DNA from: Rhynochetos jubatus
Lineage: Eukaryota > Chordata > Aves > Eurypygiformes > Rhynochetidae
Direction: 5' to 3'
NCBI GenBank assembly: GCA_027574665.1
Contig: CM050672.1
Location: 10,276,001-10,340,000, forward strand
DNA length: 64,000 bases
The notes below the pieces were generated by a model that saw nothing but the letters and a program-made list of their open reading frames with translations, was not told where the DNA came from and did not search any database. Below are positions 10,280-21,900 of the stretch, piece after piece. The position numbers and the translations under genes were made by a program. How positions within the stretch are numbered: position 1 is the first letter of the stretch; each line of letters opens with the position of its first letter.

Positions 10280-13200
10280 GGAGAATCTCAAGAGCAGGGG
10301 GTGGAGCAAGCCAGGCCTCAAACCACGAGAAGCTCCAGCCCAAAAGGCAGCCAAAATGCAGCCCACATCCGGGAGAATCTCAAGAGCAGGGGGTGGAGCA
10401 AGCCAGGCCTCAAACCACGAGAAGCTCCAGCCCAAAACGCAGCCAAAATGCAGCCCACATCCGGGAGAATCTCAAGAGCAGGGGGTGGAGCAAGCCAGGC
10501 CTCAAACCACGAGAAGCTCCAGCCCAAAAGGCAGCCAAAACCCAGCCCACATCCGGGAGAATCTCAAGAGCAGGGGCTGGAGCAAGCCAGGCCTCAAACC
10601 ACGAGAAGCTCCAGCCCAAAAGGCAGCCAAAATGCAGCCCACATCCGGGAGAATCTCAAGAGCAGGGGGTGGAGAAAGGCAGGCCTCAAACCACGAGAAG
10701 CTCCAGCCCAAAATGCAGCCAAAACCCAGCCCACATCCGGGAGAATCTCAAGAGCAGGGGGTGGAGCAAGCCAGGCCTCAAACCACGAGAAGCTCCAGCC
10801 CAAAAGGCTGCCAAAATGCAGCCCACCTCCGGGAGAATCTCAAGAGCAGGGGGTGGAGCAAGCAAGGCCTCAAACCATGAGAAGCTCCAGCCCAAAAGGC
10901 AGCCAAAATGCAGCCCACATCCGGGAGAATCTCAAGAGCAGAGGGTGGAGCAAGCCAGGCCTCAAACATCGAGAAGCTCCAGCCCAAAAGGCAGCCAAAA
11001 TGCAGCCCACATCCGGGAGAATCTCAAGAGCAGAGTGTGGAGCAAGCCAGGCCTCAAACCACGAGAAGCTCCAGCCCAAAAGGCAGCCAAAATGCAGCCC
11101 ACATCTGGGAGAATCTCAAGAGCAGGGGGTGGAGCAAGCCAGGCCTCAAACCACGAGAAGCTCCAGCCCAAAATTCAGACAAAATGCAGCCCAGATCCGG
11201 GAGAATATCAAGAGCAGGGGGTGGAGCAAGGCAAGCCTCAAACCTCGAGATTCTCCAGCCCAAAAGGCAGCCAAAATGCAGCCCACATCCGGGAGAATCT
11301 CAAGAGCAGGGGGTGGAGCAAGCCAGGCCTCAAACCACGAGAAGCTCCAGCTCAAAAGGCAGCCAAAATGCAGCCCACATCCGGGAGAATCTCAAGAGCA
11401 GGGGGTGGAGCAAGCCAGGCCTCAAACCTCGAGAAGCTCCAGCCCTAAAGGCAGCCAAAATGCAGCCCACATCCGGGAGAATCTCAAGAGCAGGGGGTGG
11501 AGCAAGCCAGGCCTCAAACCACGACAAGCTCCAGCCCAAAAGGCAGCCAAAATGCAGCCCACCTCCGGGAGAATCTCAAGAGCAGGGGGTGGAGCAAGCC
11601 AGGCCTCAAACCACGAGAAGCTGCAGCCCAAAAGGCAGCCAAAATGCAGCCCACATCCGGGAGAATCTCAAGAGCAGGGGGTGGAGCAAGCCAGGCCTCA
11701 AACCACGAGAAGCTCCAGCCCAAAAGGCAGCCAAAATGCAGCCCACATCCGGGAGAATCTCAAGAGCAGGGGGTGGAGCAAGCAAGGCCTCAAACCATGA
11801 GAAGCTCCAGCCCAGAATGGAGCAAAAATCCAGCCCACATCCGGGAGAATCTCAAGAGCAGGGGATGGAGCAAGCCAGGCCTCAAACCACGAGATTCTCT
11901 AGCCCAAAAGGCAGCCAAAATGCAGCCCACATCCGGGAGAATCTCAAGAGCAGGGGGTGGAGCAAGCCAGGCCTCAAACCACGAGAAGCTCCAGCCCAAA
12001 AGGCAGCCAAAATGCAGCCCACATCCGGGACAATTTCAAGAGCAGGGGGTGGAGCAAGCAAGGCCTCAAACCATGAGAAGCTCCAGCCCAGAATGGAGCA
12101 AAAATCCAGCCCACATCCGGGAGAATCTCAAGAGCAGAGGGTGGAGCAAGCCAGGCCTCAAACCATGAGAATCTCCAGCCCAAAAGGCAGACAAAATGCA
12201 GCCCACATCCGGGAGAATCTCAAGAGCAGGGGGTGGAGCAAGCCAGGCCTCAAACCACGAGAAGCTCCAGCCCTAAAGGCAGCCAAAATGCAGCCCACAT
12301 CCGGGAGAATATCAAGAGCAGGGGGTGGAGCAAGCCAGGCCTCAAACCACGACAAGCTCCAGCCCAAAATGGAGCCAAAATCCAGCCCACATCTGGGAGA
12401 TTATCAAGAGCAGGGGGTGGAGCAAGCCAGGCCTCAAACCATGAGAAGCTCCAGCTGAAAATGCAGCCAAAATGCAGCCCACATCTGGGAGAATCTGAAG
12501 AGCAGGGGGTGGAGCAAGCCAGGCCTCAAACCATGAGAAGCTCCAGCCGAAAAAGCAGCCAAAATCCAGCCCACATCCGGGAGAATCTCAAGAGCAGGGG
12601 GTCGAGCAAGCCAGGCCTCAAACCACAAGAAGCTCCAGCCCAAACAGCAGCCAAAATGCAGCCCACATCTGGGAGAATCTGAAGAGCAGGGGGTGGAGCA
12701 AACCAGGCCTCAAACCATGAGAAGCTCCAGCCCAAAAAGCAGCCAAAATGCAGCCCACATCCGCGAGAATCTCAAGAGCAGGGGGTGGAGCAAGCCAGGC
12801 CTCAAACCACAAGAAGCTCCAGCCCAAAAGGCAGCCAAATCCAGGCCCCGTCCGGGAGAATATCAAGAATAGGAAGTGAAGAAAGCCAGGCCTCAAACCA
12901 GGAGAAGCTCCAGCCCAAAAGACAGCCAAAATACAGCACACATCCGGGAGAATCTCAAGAGCAGGGGGTGGAGCAAGCCAGGCCTCAAACCACGAGAAGC
13001 TCCAGCCCAAAATGCAGCCAAAGTACAGCCCAACTCCGGGAGAATATCAAGAGCAGGGGGTGGAGCAAGCCAGGCCTCAAACCATGAGAAGCTAAAGCCC
13101 AAAATGCAGCCAAAATGCAGCCCACCTCCGGGAGAATCTCAAGAGCAGTGGGTGGAGCAAGCCAGGCCTCAAACCACGAGAAGCTCCAGCCCAAAAGGCA

Positions 13201-14234
13201 GCCAAAATGCAGCCCACCTCCGGGAGAATCTCAAGAGCAGGGGGTGGAGCAAGCCAGGCCTCAAACCACGAGAAGCTCCAGCCCAAAAGGCAGCCAAAAT
13301 GCAGCCCACATCCGGGAGAATCTCAAGAGCAGGGGGTGGAGCAAGCCAGGCCTCAAACCACGAGAAGCTCCAGCCCAAAAGGCAGCCAAAATGCAGCCCA
13401 CATCCGGGAGAATCTCAAGAGCAGGGGGTGGAGCAAGCCAGGCCTCAAACCACGAGAAGCTCCAGCCCAAAAGGCAGCCAAAACCCAGCCCACATCCGGG
13501 AGAATCTCAAGAGCAGGGGCTGGAGCAAGCCAGGCCTCAAACCACGAGAAGCTCCAGCCCAAAAGGCAGCCAAAATGCAGCCCACATCCGGGAGAATCTC
13601 AAGAGCAGGGGGTGGAGAAAGGCAGGCCTCAAACCACGAGAAGCTCCAGCCCAAAATGCAGCCAAAACCCAGCCCACATCCGGGAGAATCTCAAGAGCAG
13701 GGGGTGGAGCAAGCCAGGCCTCAAACCACGAGAAGCTCCAGCCCAAAAGGCAGCCAAAATGCAGCCCACATCCGGGAGAATCTCAAGAGCAGAGGGTGGA
13801 GCAAGCCAGGCCTCAAACATCGAGAATCTCCAGCCCAAAAGGCAGCCAAAATGCAGCCCACATCCGGGAGAATCTCAAGAGCAGAGTGTGGAGCAAGCCA
13901 GGCCTCAAACCACGAGAAGCTCCAGCCCAAAAGGCAGCCAAAATGCAGCCCACATCTGGGAGAATCTCAAGAGCAGGGGGTGGAGCAAGCCAGGCCTCAA
14001 ACCACGAGAAGCTCCAGCCCAAAATTCAGACAAAATGCAGCCCAGATCTGGGAGAATATCAAGAGCAGGAGGTGGAGCAAGGCAAGCCTCAAACCTCGAG
14101 ATTCTCCAGCCCAAAAGGCAGCCAAAATGCAGCCCACATCCGGGAGAATCTCAAGAGCAGGGGGTGGAGAAAGGCAGGCCTCAAACCACGAGAAGCTCCA
14201 GCCCAAAATGCAGCCAAAACCCAGCCCACATCCG
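10280..14234 (+). repeat. Higher-order unit D1, 3,955 bp (43 monomers)
   Basis: First copy of a very large tandem duplication. Positions about 10,280-14,168 match 14,235-18,123 at a constant offset of 3,955 bp, which is 43 x 92 minus 1. The missing base lies in one aberrant 91-bp monomer near 12,830. In about 1.5 kb (10,908-12,458 against 14,863-16,413) I find essentially one difference: CCACGAGAAG near 11,603 reads CCATGAGAAG near 15,567, a CpG transition. A second difference is CATCGAGAATC near 13,820 against CATCGAGAAGC. Identity is therefore well above 99%. Confidence 0.92.
12774..12895 (+). repeat. Aberrant 91-bp monomer, copy 1
   Basis: At 12,831-12,860 the usual GCAGCCAAAATGCAGCCC is replaced by GCAGCCAAATCCAGGCCCC, one base short overall. 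The G-rich segment AGCAGGGGGTGGAGC is degenerated to AATAGGAAGTGAAGAAAGCC at about 12,867-12,886. This is the most altered repeat unit in the first 19 kb. Because it recurs with the same changes near 16,790 and 19,830, it serves as a tag for the 3,955-bp unit. Confidence 0.9.
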
Positions 14235-17200
14235 GGAGAATCTCAAGAGCAGGGGGTGGAGCAAGCCAGGCCTCAAACCACGAGAAGCTCCAGCCCAAAA
14301 GGCAGCCAAAATGCAGCCCACATCCGGGAGAATCTCAAGAGCAGGGGGTGGAGCAAGCCAGGCCTCAAACCACGAGAAGCTCCAGCCCAAAACGCAGCCA
14401 AAATGCAGCCCACATCCGGGAGAATCTCAAGAGCAGGGGGTGGAGCAAGCCAGGCCTCAAACCACGAGAAGCTCCAGCCCAAAAGGCAGCCAAAACCCAG
14501 CCCACATCCGGGAGAATCTCAAGAGCAGGGGCTGGAGCAAGCCAGGCCTCAAACCACGAGAAGCTCCAGCCCAAAAGGCAGCCAAAATGCAGCCCACATC
14601 CGGGAGAATCTCAAGAGCAGGGGGTGGAGAAAGGCAGGCCTCAAACCACGAGAAGCTCCAGCCCAAAATGCAGCCAAAACCCAGCCCACATCCGGGAGAA
14701 TCTCAAGAGCAGGGGGTGGAGCAAGCCAGGCCTCAAACCACGAGAAGCTCCAGCCCAAAAGGCTGCCAAAATGCAGCCCACCTCCGGGAGAATCTCAAGA
14801 GCAGGGGGTGGAGCAAGCAAGGCCTCAAACCATGAGAAGCTCCAGCCCAAAAGGCAGCCAAAATGCAGCCCACATCCGGGAGAATCTCAAGAGCAGAGGG
14901 TGGAGCAAGCCAGGCCTCAAACATCGAGAAGCTCCAGCCCAAAAGGCAGCCAAAATGCAGCCCACATCCGGGAGAATCTCAAGAGCAGAGTGTGGAGCAA
15001 GCCAGGCCTCAAACCACGAGAAGCTCCAGCCCAAAAGGCAGCCAAAATGCAGCCCACATCTGGGAGAATCTCAAGAGCAGGGGGTGGAGCAAGCCAGGCC
15101 TCAAACCACGAGAAGCTCCAGCCCAAAATTCAGACAAAATGCAGCCCAGATCCGGGAGAATATCAAGAGCAGGGGGTGGAGCAAGGCAAGCCTCAAACCT
15201 CGAGATTCTCCAGCCCAAAAGGCAGCCAAAATGCAGCCCACATCCGGGAGAATCTCAAGAGCAGGGGGTGGAGCAAGCCAGGCCTCAAACCACGAGAAGC
15301 TCCAGCTCAAAAGGCAGCCAAAATGCAGCCCACATCCGGGAGAATCTCAAGAGCAGGGGGTGGAGCAAGCCAGGCCTCAAACCTCGAGAAGCTCCAGCCC
15401 TAAAGGCAGCCAAAATGCAGCCCACATCCGGGAGAATCTCAAGAGCAGGGGGTGGAGCAAGCCAGGCCTCAAACCACGACAAGCTCCAGCCCAAAAGGCA
15501 GCCAAAATGCAGCCCACCTCCGGGAGAATCTCAAGAGCAGGGGGTGGAGCAAGCCAGGCCTCAAACCATGAGAAGCTGCAGCCCAAAAGGCAGCCAAAAT
15601 GCAGCCCACATCCGGGAGAATCTCAAGAGCAGGGGGTGGAGCAAGCCAGGCCTCAAACCACGAGAAGCTCCAGCCCAAAAGGCAGCCAAAATGCAGCCCA
15701 CATCCGGGAGAATCTCAAGAGCAGGGGGTGGAGCAAGCAAGGCCTCAAACCATGAGAAGCTCCAGCCCAGAATGGAGCAAAAATCCAGCCCACATCCGGG
15801 AGAATCTCAAGAGCAGGGGATGGAGCAAGCCAGGCCTCAAACCACGAGATTCTCTAGCCCAAAAGGCAGCCAAAATGCAGCCCACATCCGGGAGAATCTC
15901 AAGAGCAGGGGGTGGAGCAAGCCAGGCCTCAAACCACGAGAAGCTCCAGCCCAAAAGGCAGCCAAAATGCAGCCCACATCCGGGACAATTTCAAGAGCAG
16001 GGGGTGGAGCAAGCAAGGCCTCAAACCATGAGAAGCTCCAGCCCAGAATGGAGCAAAAATCCAGCCCACATCCGGGAGAATCTCAAGAGCAGAGGGTGGA
16101 GCAAGCCAGGCCTCAAACCATGAGAATCTCCAGCCCAAAAGGCAGACAAAATGCAGCCCACATCCGGGAGAATCTCAAGAGCAGGGGGTGGAGCAAGCCA
16201 GGCCTCAAACCACGAGAAGCTCCAGCCCTAAAGGCAGCCAAAATGCAGCCCACATCCGGGAGAATATCAAGAGCAGGGGGTGGAGCAAGCCAGGCCTCAA
16301 ACCACGACAAGCTCCAGCCCAAAATGGAGCCAAAATCCAGCCCACATCTGGGAGATTATCAAGAGCAGGGGGTGGAGCAAGCCAGGCCTCAAACCATGAG
16401 AAGCTCCAGCTGAAAATGCAGCCAAAATGCAGCCCACATCTGGGAGAATCTGAAGAGCAGGGGGTGGAGCAAGCCAGGCCTCAAACCATGAGAAGCTCCA
16501 GCCGAAAAAGCAGCCAAAATCCAGCCCACATCCGGGAGAATCTCAAGAGCAGGGGGTCGAGCAAGCCAGGCCTCAAACCACAAGAAGCTCCAGCCCAAAC
16601 AGCAGCCAAAATGCAGCCCACATCTGGGAGAATCTGAAGAGCAGGGGGTGGAGCAAACCAGGCCTCAAACCATGAGAAGCTCCAGCCCAAAAAGCAGCCA
16701 AAATGCAGCCCACATCCGCGAGAATCTCAAGAGCAGGGGGTGGAGCAAGCCAGGCCTCAAACCACAAGAAGCTCCAGCCCAAAAGGCAGCCAAATCCAGG
16801 CCCCGTCCGGGAGAATATCAAGAATAGGAAGTGAAGAAAGCCAGGCCTCAAACCAGGAGAAGCTCCAGCCCAAAAGACAGCCAAAATACAGCACACATCC
16901 GGGAGAATCTCAAGAGCAGGGGGTGGAGCAAGCCAGGCCTCAAACCACGAGAAGCTCCAGCCCAAAATGCAGCCAAAGTACAGCCCAACTCCGGGAGAAT
17001 ATCAAGAGCAGGGGGTGGAGCAAGCCAGGCCTCAAACCATGAGAAGCTAAAGCCCAAAATGCAGCCAAAATGCAGCCCACCTCCGGGAGAATCTCAAGAG
17101 CAGTGGGTGGAGCAAGCCAGGCCTCAAACCACGAGAAGCTCCAGCCCAAAAGGCAGCCAAAATGCAGCCCACCTCCGGGAGAATCTCAAGAGCAGGGGGT

Positions 17201-18123
17201 GGAGCAAGCCAGGCCTCAAACCACGAGAAGCTCCAGCCCAAAAGGCAGCCAAAATGCAGCCCACATCCGGGAGAATCTCAAGAGCAGGGGGTGGAGCAAG
17301 CCAGGCCTCAAACCACGAGAAGCTCCAGCCCAAAAGGCAGCCAAAATGCAGCCCACATCCGGGAGAATCTCAAGAGCAGGGGGTGGAGCAAGCCAGGCCT
17401 CAAACCACGAGAAGCTCCAGCCCAAAAGGCAGCCAAAACCCAGCCCACATCCGGGAGAATCTCAAGAGCAGGGGCTGGAGCAAGCCAGGCCTCAAACCAC
17501 GAGAAGCTCCAGCCCAAAAGGCAGCCAAAATGCAGCCCACATCCGGGAGAATCTCAAGAGCAGGGGGTGGAGAAAGGCAGGCCTCAAACCACGAGAAGCT
17601 CCAGCCCAAAATGCAGCCAAAACCCAGCCCACATCCGGGAGAATCTCAAGAGCAGGGGGTGGAGCAAGCCAGGCCTCAAACCACGAGAAGCTCCAGCCCA
17701 AAAGGCAGCCAAAATGCAGCCCACATCCGGGAGAATCTCAAGAGCAGAGGGTGGAGCAAGCCAGGCCTCAAACATCGAGAAGCTCCAGCCCAAAAGGCAG
17801 CCAAAATGCAGCCCACATCCGGGAGAATCTCAAGAGCAGAGTGTGGAGCAAGCCAGGCCTCAAACCACGAGAAGCTCCAGCCCAAAAGGCAGCCAAAATG
17901 CAGCCCACATCTGGGAGAATCTCAAGAGCAGGGGGTGGAGCAAGCCAGGCCTCAAACCACGAGAAGCTCCAGCCCAAAATTCAGACAAAATGCAGCCCAG
18001 ATCTGGGAGAATATCAAGAGCAGGAGGTGGAGCAAGGCAAGCCTCAAACCTCGAGATTCTCCAGCCCAAAAGGCAGCCAAAATGCAGCCCACATCCGGGA
18101 GAATCTCAAGAGCAGGGGGTGGA
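14235..18123 (+). repeat. Higher-order unit D2, second copy of the 3,955-bp unit
   Basis: Second copy of D1, adjacent and in the same orientation. The upstream edge lies near 14,235, after a short stretch with a GGAGAAAGGCAGG monomer. The downstream match ends near 18,123, where D1 has GGAGAAAGG and D2 has GGAGCAAGCC. It carries the same aberrant 91-bp monomer near 16,790 and the same rare variants, for example CCAGCTCAAAAGG and GAATGGAGCAAAAATCC. Confidence 0.92.
16729..16850 (+). repeat. Aberrant 91-bp monomer, copy 2
   Basis: Same 1-base deletion and same degenerated G-rich segment as the copy 3,955 bp upstream (key region 16,786-16,841), which shows it was amplified as part of the larger unit and did not arise twice. 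Confidence 0.9.
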
Positions 18124-19990
18124 GCAAGCCAGGCCTCAAACCACGAGAAGCTCCAGCCCAAAAGGCAGCCAAAATGCAGCCCACATCCGGGAGAATCTCA
18201 AGAGCAGGGGTTGGAGCAAGCCAGGCCTCAAACCTCGAGAAGCTCCAGCCCTAAAGGCAGCCAAAATGCAGCCCACATCCGGGAGAATCTCAAGAGCAGG
18301 GGGTGGAGCAAGCCAGGCCTCAAACCACGACAAGCTCCAGCCCAAAAGGCAGCCAAAATGCAGCCCACCTCCGGGAGAATCTCAAGAGCAGGGGGTGGAG
18401 CAAGCCAGGCCTCAAACCACGAGAAGCTCCAGCCCAAAATGCAGCCAAAATGCAGCCCACATCCGGGAGAATCTCAAGAGCAGGGGGTGGAGCAAGCCAG
18501 GCCTCAAACCACGAGAAGCTCCAGCCCAAAAGGCAGCCACAATGCAGCCCACATCCGGGAGAATCTCAAGAGCAGGGGGTGGAGCAAGCCAGGCCTCAAA
18601 CCACGAGAAGCTCCAGCCCAAAAGGCAGCCAAAATGCAGCCCACATCCGGGACAATTTCAAGAGCAGGGGGTGGAGCAAGCCAGGCCTCAAACCACGAGA
18701 AGCTCCAGCCCAAAATGCAGCCAAAATGCAGCCCACCTCCAGGAGAATATCAAGAGCAGGGGGTGGAGCAAGCCAGGCCTCAAACCACGAGAAGCTCCAG
18801 CCCAAAAGGCAGCCAAAATGCAGCCCACATCCAGGAGAATCTGAAGAGCAGGGGGTGGAGCAAGCAAGGCCTCAAACCACGAGAAGCTCCAGCCCTAAAG
18901 GCAGCCAAAATGCAGCCCACATCCGGGAGAATCTCAAGAGCAGGGGGTGGAGCAAGCCAGGCCTCAAACCATGAGAAGCTCCAGTCCAAAAGGCAGCCAA
19001 AATGCAGGCCACATCCGGGAGAACATCAAGAGCACAGGGTGGAGCAAGCCAGGCCTCAAACCACGAGAAGCTCCAGCCCAAAAGGCAGCCAAAATGCAGC
19101 CCACATCCGGTACAATTTCAAGAGCAGGGGGTGGAGCAAGCAAGGCCTCAAACCATGAGAAGCTCCAGCCCAGAATGGAGCAAAAATCCAGCCCACATCC
19201 GGGAGAATCTCAAGAGCAGAGGGTGGAGCAAGCCAGGCCTCAAACCACGAGAAGCTCCAGCCCTAAAGGCAGCCAAAATGCAGCCCACATCCGGGAGAAT
19301 ATCAAGAGCAGGGGGTGGAGCAAGCCAGGCCTCAAACCACGACAAGCTCCAGCCCAAAATGGAGCCAAAATCCAGCCCACATCTGGGAGATTATCAAGAG
19401 CAGGGGGTGGAGCAAGCCAGGCCTCAAACCATGAGAAGCTCCAGCTGAAAATGCAGCCAAAATGCAGCCCACATCTGGGAGAATCTGAAGAGCAGGGGGT
19501 GGAGCAAGCCAGGCCTCAAACCATGAGAAGCTCCAGCCGAAAAAGCAGCCAAAATCCAGCCCACATCCGGGAGAATCTCAAGAGCAGGGGGTCGAGCAAG
19601 CCAGGCCTCAAACCACGAGAAGCTCCAGCTCAAAATGCAGCCAAAATGCAGCCCACATCTGGGAGAATCTGAAGAGCAGGGGGTGGAGAAAACCAGGCCT
19701 CAAACCATGAGAAGCTCCAGCCCAAAAAGCAGCCAAAATGCAGCCCACATCCGCGAGAATCTCAAGAGCAGGGGGTGGAGCAAGCCAGGCCTCAAACCAC
19801 AAGAAGCTCCAGCCCAAAAGGCAGCCAAATCCAGGCCCCGTCCGGGAGAATATCAAGAATAGGAAGTGAAGAAAGCCAGGCCTCAAACCAGGAGAAGCTC
19901 CAGCCCAAAAGGCAGCCAAAATACAGCACACATCCGGGAGAATCTCAAGAGCAGGGGGTGGAGCAAGCCAGGCCTCAAACCATGAGAAGC
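18124..19990 (+). repeat. Partial third copy of the D unit, with mixed monomers upstream
   Basis: From about 19,250 to 19,990 the monomers repeat 16,215-16,955 at an offset of 3,035 bp (33 monomers minus 1). This includes GAATGGAGC and GGAGATTATC variants, CCAGCTGAAAATG and the aberrant 91-bp monomer. The preceding 18,124-19,250 is a mix of types also seen near 3,326 and 9,122, plus the rare AGAACATCAAGAGCACAGGG monomer (about 19,021). That monomer recurs at 31,711, 34,196, 42,292 and 62,622. Confidence 0.8.
19764..19885 (+). repeat. Aberrant 91-bp monomer, copy 3
   Basis: Third occurrence of the same aberrant unit (key region 19,821-19,876), 3,035 bp after copy 2. The neighbouring monomers match only partly, so this is a shortened or recombined copy of the 43-monomer unit. 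Confidence 0.88.
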
Positions 19991-21900
19991 TCCAGCCCAA
20001 AATGCAGCCAAAGTACAGCCCACCTCCGGGAGAATATCAAGAGCAGGGGGTGGAGCAAGTCAGGCCTCAAACCACGAGAAGCTCCAGCCCAAAAGACAGC
20101 CAAAATGCAGCCCACCTCCGGGAGAATCTCAAGAGCAGGGGGTGGAGCAAGCCAGGCCTCAAACCACGAGAAGCTCCGGTCCAAGAGGCAGCCAAAATCC
20201 AGCCCACCTGCAGGAGAATATCAATAGCAGGGTGTGGAGCAAGCCAGGCCTCAAACCACGAAAAGCTCCAGCCCAACAGGCAGCCAAAATGCAGCCCACC
20301 TCCGGGAGAATTTCAAGAGCAGGGGGTGGAGCAAGCCAGGCCTCAAACCACGAGAAGCTCCAGCCCAAAAAAAGCCACAATCCAGCCCACATCCGGGAGA
20401 ATCTCAAGAGCAGGGGGTGGAGCAAGCCAGGCCTCAAAACAGAAGAAGCTCCAGCCCAAAAAGCAGCCAAAATCCAGCCCACCTGCAGGAGAATCTCAAG
20501 AGCAGGGGCTGGAGCAAGCCAGGCCTCAAACCACGAGAAGTTCCAGCCCAAAATGCAGCCAAAATGCAGCCCACATCCGGGAGAATCTCAAGAGCAGGGG
20601 GTGGAGCAAGGCAGGCCTCAAACCACGAGAAGCTCCAGACGAAAAGCAGCCAAAATGCAGCACACATCTGGGAGAATCTCAAGAGCAGGGGGTGGAGCAA
20701 GGCAGGCCTCAAACCACGAGAAGCTCCAGCCCAAAATGCAGCCAAAATGCAGCCCACATCTGGGAGAATCTGAAGAGCAGGGGGTGGAGCAAGCTAGGCC
20801 TCAAACCACGAGAAGCTCCAGCCCAAAAGGCAGCCAAAATGCAGCCCACCTCCGGGAGAATTTCAAGAGCAGGGGGTGGAGCAAGGCAGGCCTCAAACCA
20901 CGAGAAGCTCCAGCCCAAAATAAGCCACAATCCAGCCCACCTCCGGGAGAATCTCAAGAGCAGGGGGTGGAGCAAGCCAGGCCTCAAAACACAAGAAGCT
21001 CCAGCCCAAAAAGCAGCCAAAATCCAGCCCACCTGCAGGAGAATCTCAAGAGCAGGGGGTGGAGCAAGCCAGGCCTCAAACCACGAGAAGCTCCAGCCCA
21101 AAATGCAGCCAAAATGCAGCCCACCTCCGGGAGAATTTCAAGAGCAGGGGTTGGAGCAAGCCAGGCCTCAAACCACGAGAAGCTCCAGCCCAAAAGGCAG
21201 CGAAAATGCAGCCCACCTCCGGGAGAATTTCAAGAGCAGGGGTTGGAGCAAGCCAGGCCTCAAACCACAAGAAGCTCCAGCCCAAAATGCAGCCAAAATG
21301 CAGCCCACATCCGGGAGAATCTCAAGAGCAGGGGTTAGAGGAAGGCAGGCCTCAAACCACGAGAAGCTCCAGCCCAAAAGGCAGCCAAAATGCAGCGCAC
21401 ATCCGGGAGAATATCAAGAGCAGGGGCTGGAGCAAGATTGGCCATAAAACACGAGAAGCTCCATCCCAAAAAGCAGCCAAAATCCAGCCCACATCCGGGA
21501 GAATCTCAAGAGCAGGGAGTGGAGCAAGCCAGGCCTCAAACCACGAGAAGCTCCAGCCCAAAAGGCAGTAAAATTCCAGCGCATACCCGGGAGAATATCA
21601 AGAGCAGGGGGCGGAGCAAGCCAGGCCTCAAACCACGAGAAGCTCCAGCCCAAAAGGCAGTAAAAATCCAGCGCATACCCGGGAGAATATCAAGCGCAGG
21701 GGGTGGAGCAAGCCAGGCCTCAAACCACGAGAAGCTCCAGCCCAAAAGGCAGCCAAAATGCAGCCCACATCCGGGAGAATCTCAAGAGCAGGGGGTGGAG
21801 CAAGCCAGTCCTCAAACCACGGGAAGCTCCAGCCCAAAATGCAGCCAAAATGCAGCCCACATACGGGAGAATCTCAAGAGCAGGGTTGGAGCAAGCCAGG
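19991..21900 (+). repeat. Diverged satellite island
   Basis: This 1.9-kb stretch is still the same satellite but is clearly more diverged than its surroundings. Four of the ten single-base length changes in the window lie here: about 20,370 (CCCAAAAAAAGCCACAATCC), 20,640 (CCAGACGAAAAGCAGCC), 20,920 (CCCAAAATAAGCCACAATCC) and 21,885 (GCAGGGTTGGAGC). Unusual variants cluster too: ACCTGCAGGAG, AAAACAGAAGAAGC, AAAACACAAGAAGC, GCGCATACCCGGGAG (about 21,582 and 21,670, creating CCCGGG), AGCGCAGGGGG, and AAGATTGGCCATAAAACACG near 21,432. It does not appear as a block elsewhere in the window. Confidence 0.85.

Noticed and set aside
12780-12900. A possible foreign insertion at the AATAGGAAGTGAAG stretch
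   Set aside because: Both flanks and the length (91 bp) align to a normal monomer. It is a degenerate repeat copy and recurs twice more in the same context.
19991-21900. A transposon or gene fragment in the diverged island
   Set aside because: Every 92-bp interval still aligns to the monomer along its full length. Only point changes and 1-base deletions are seen.
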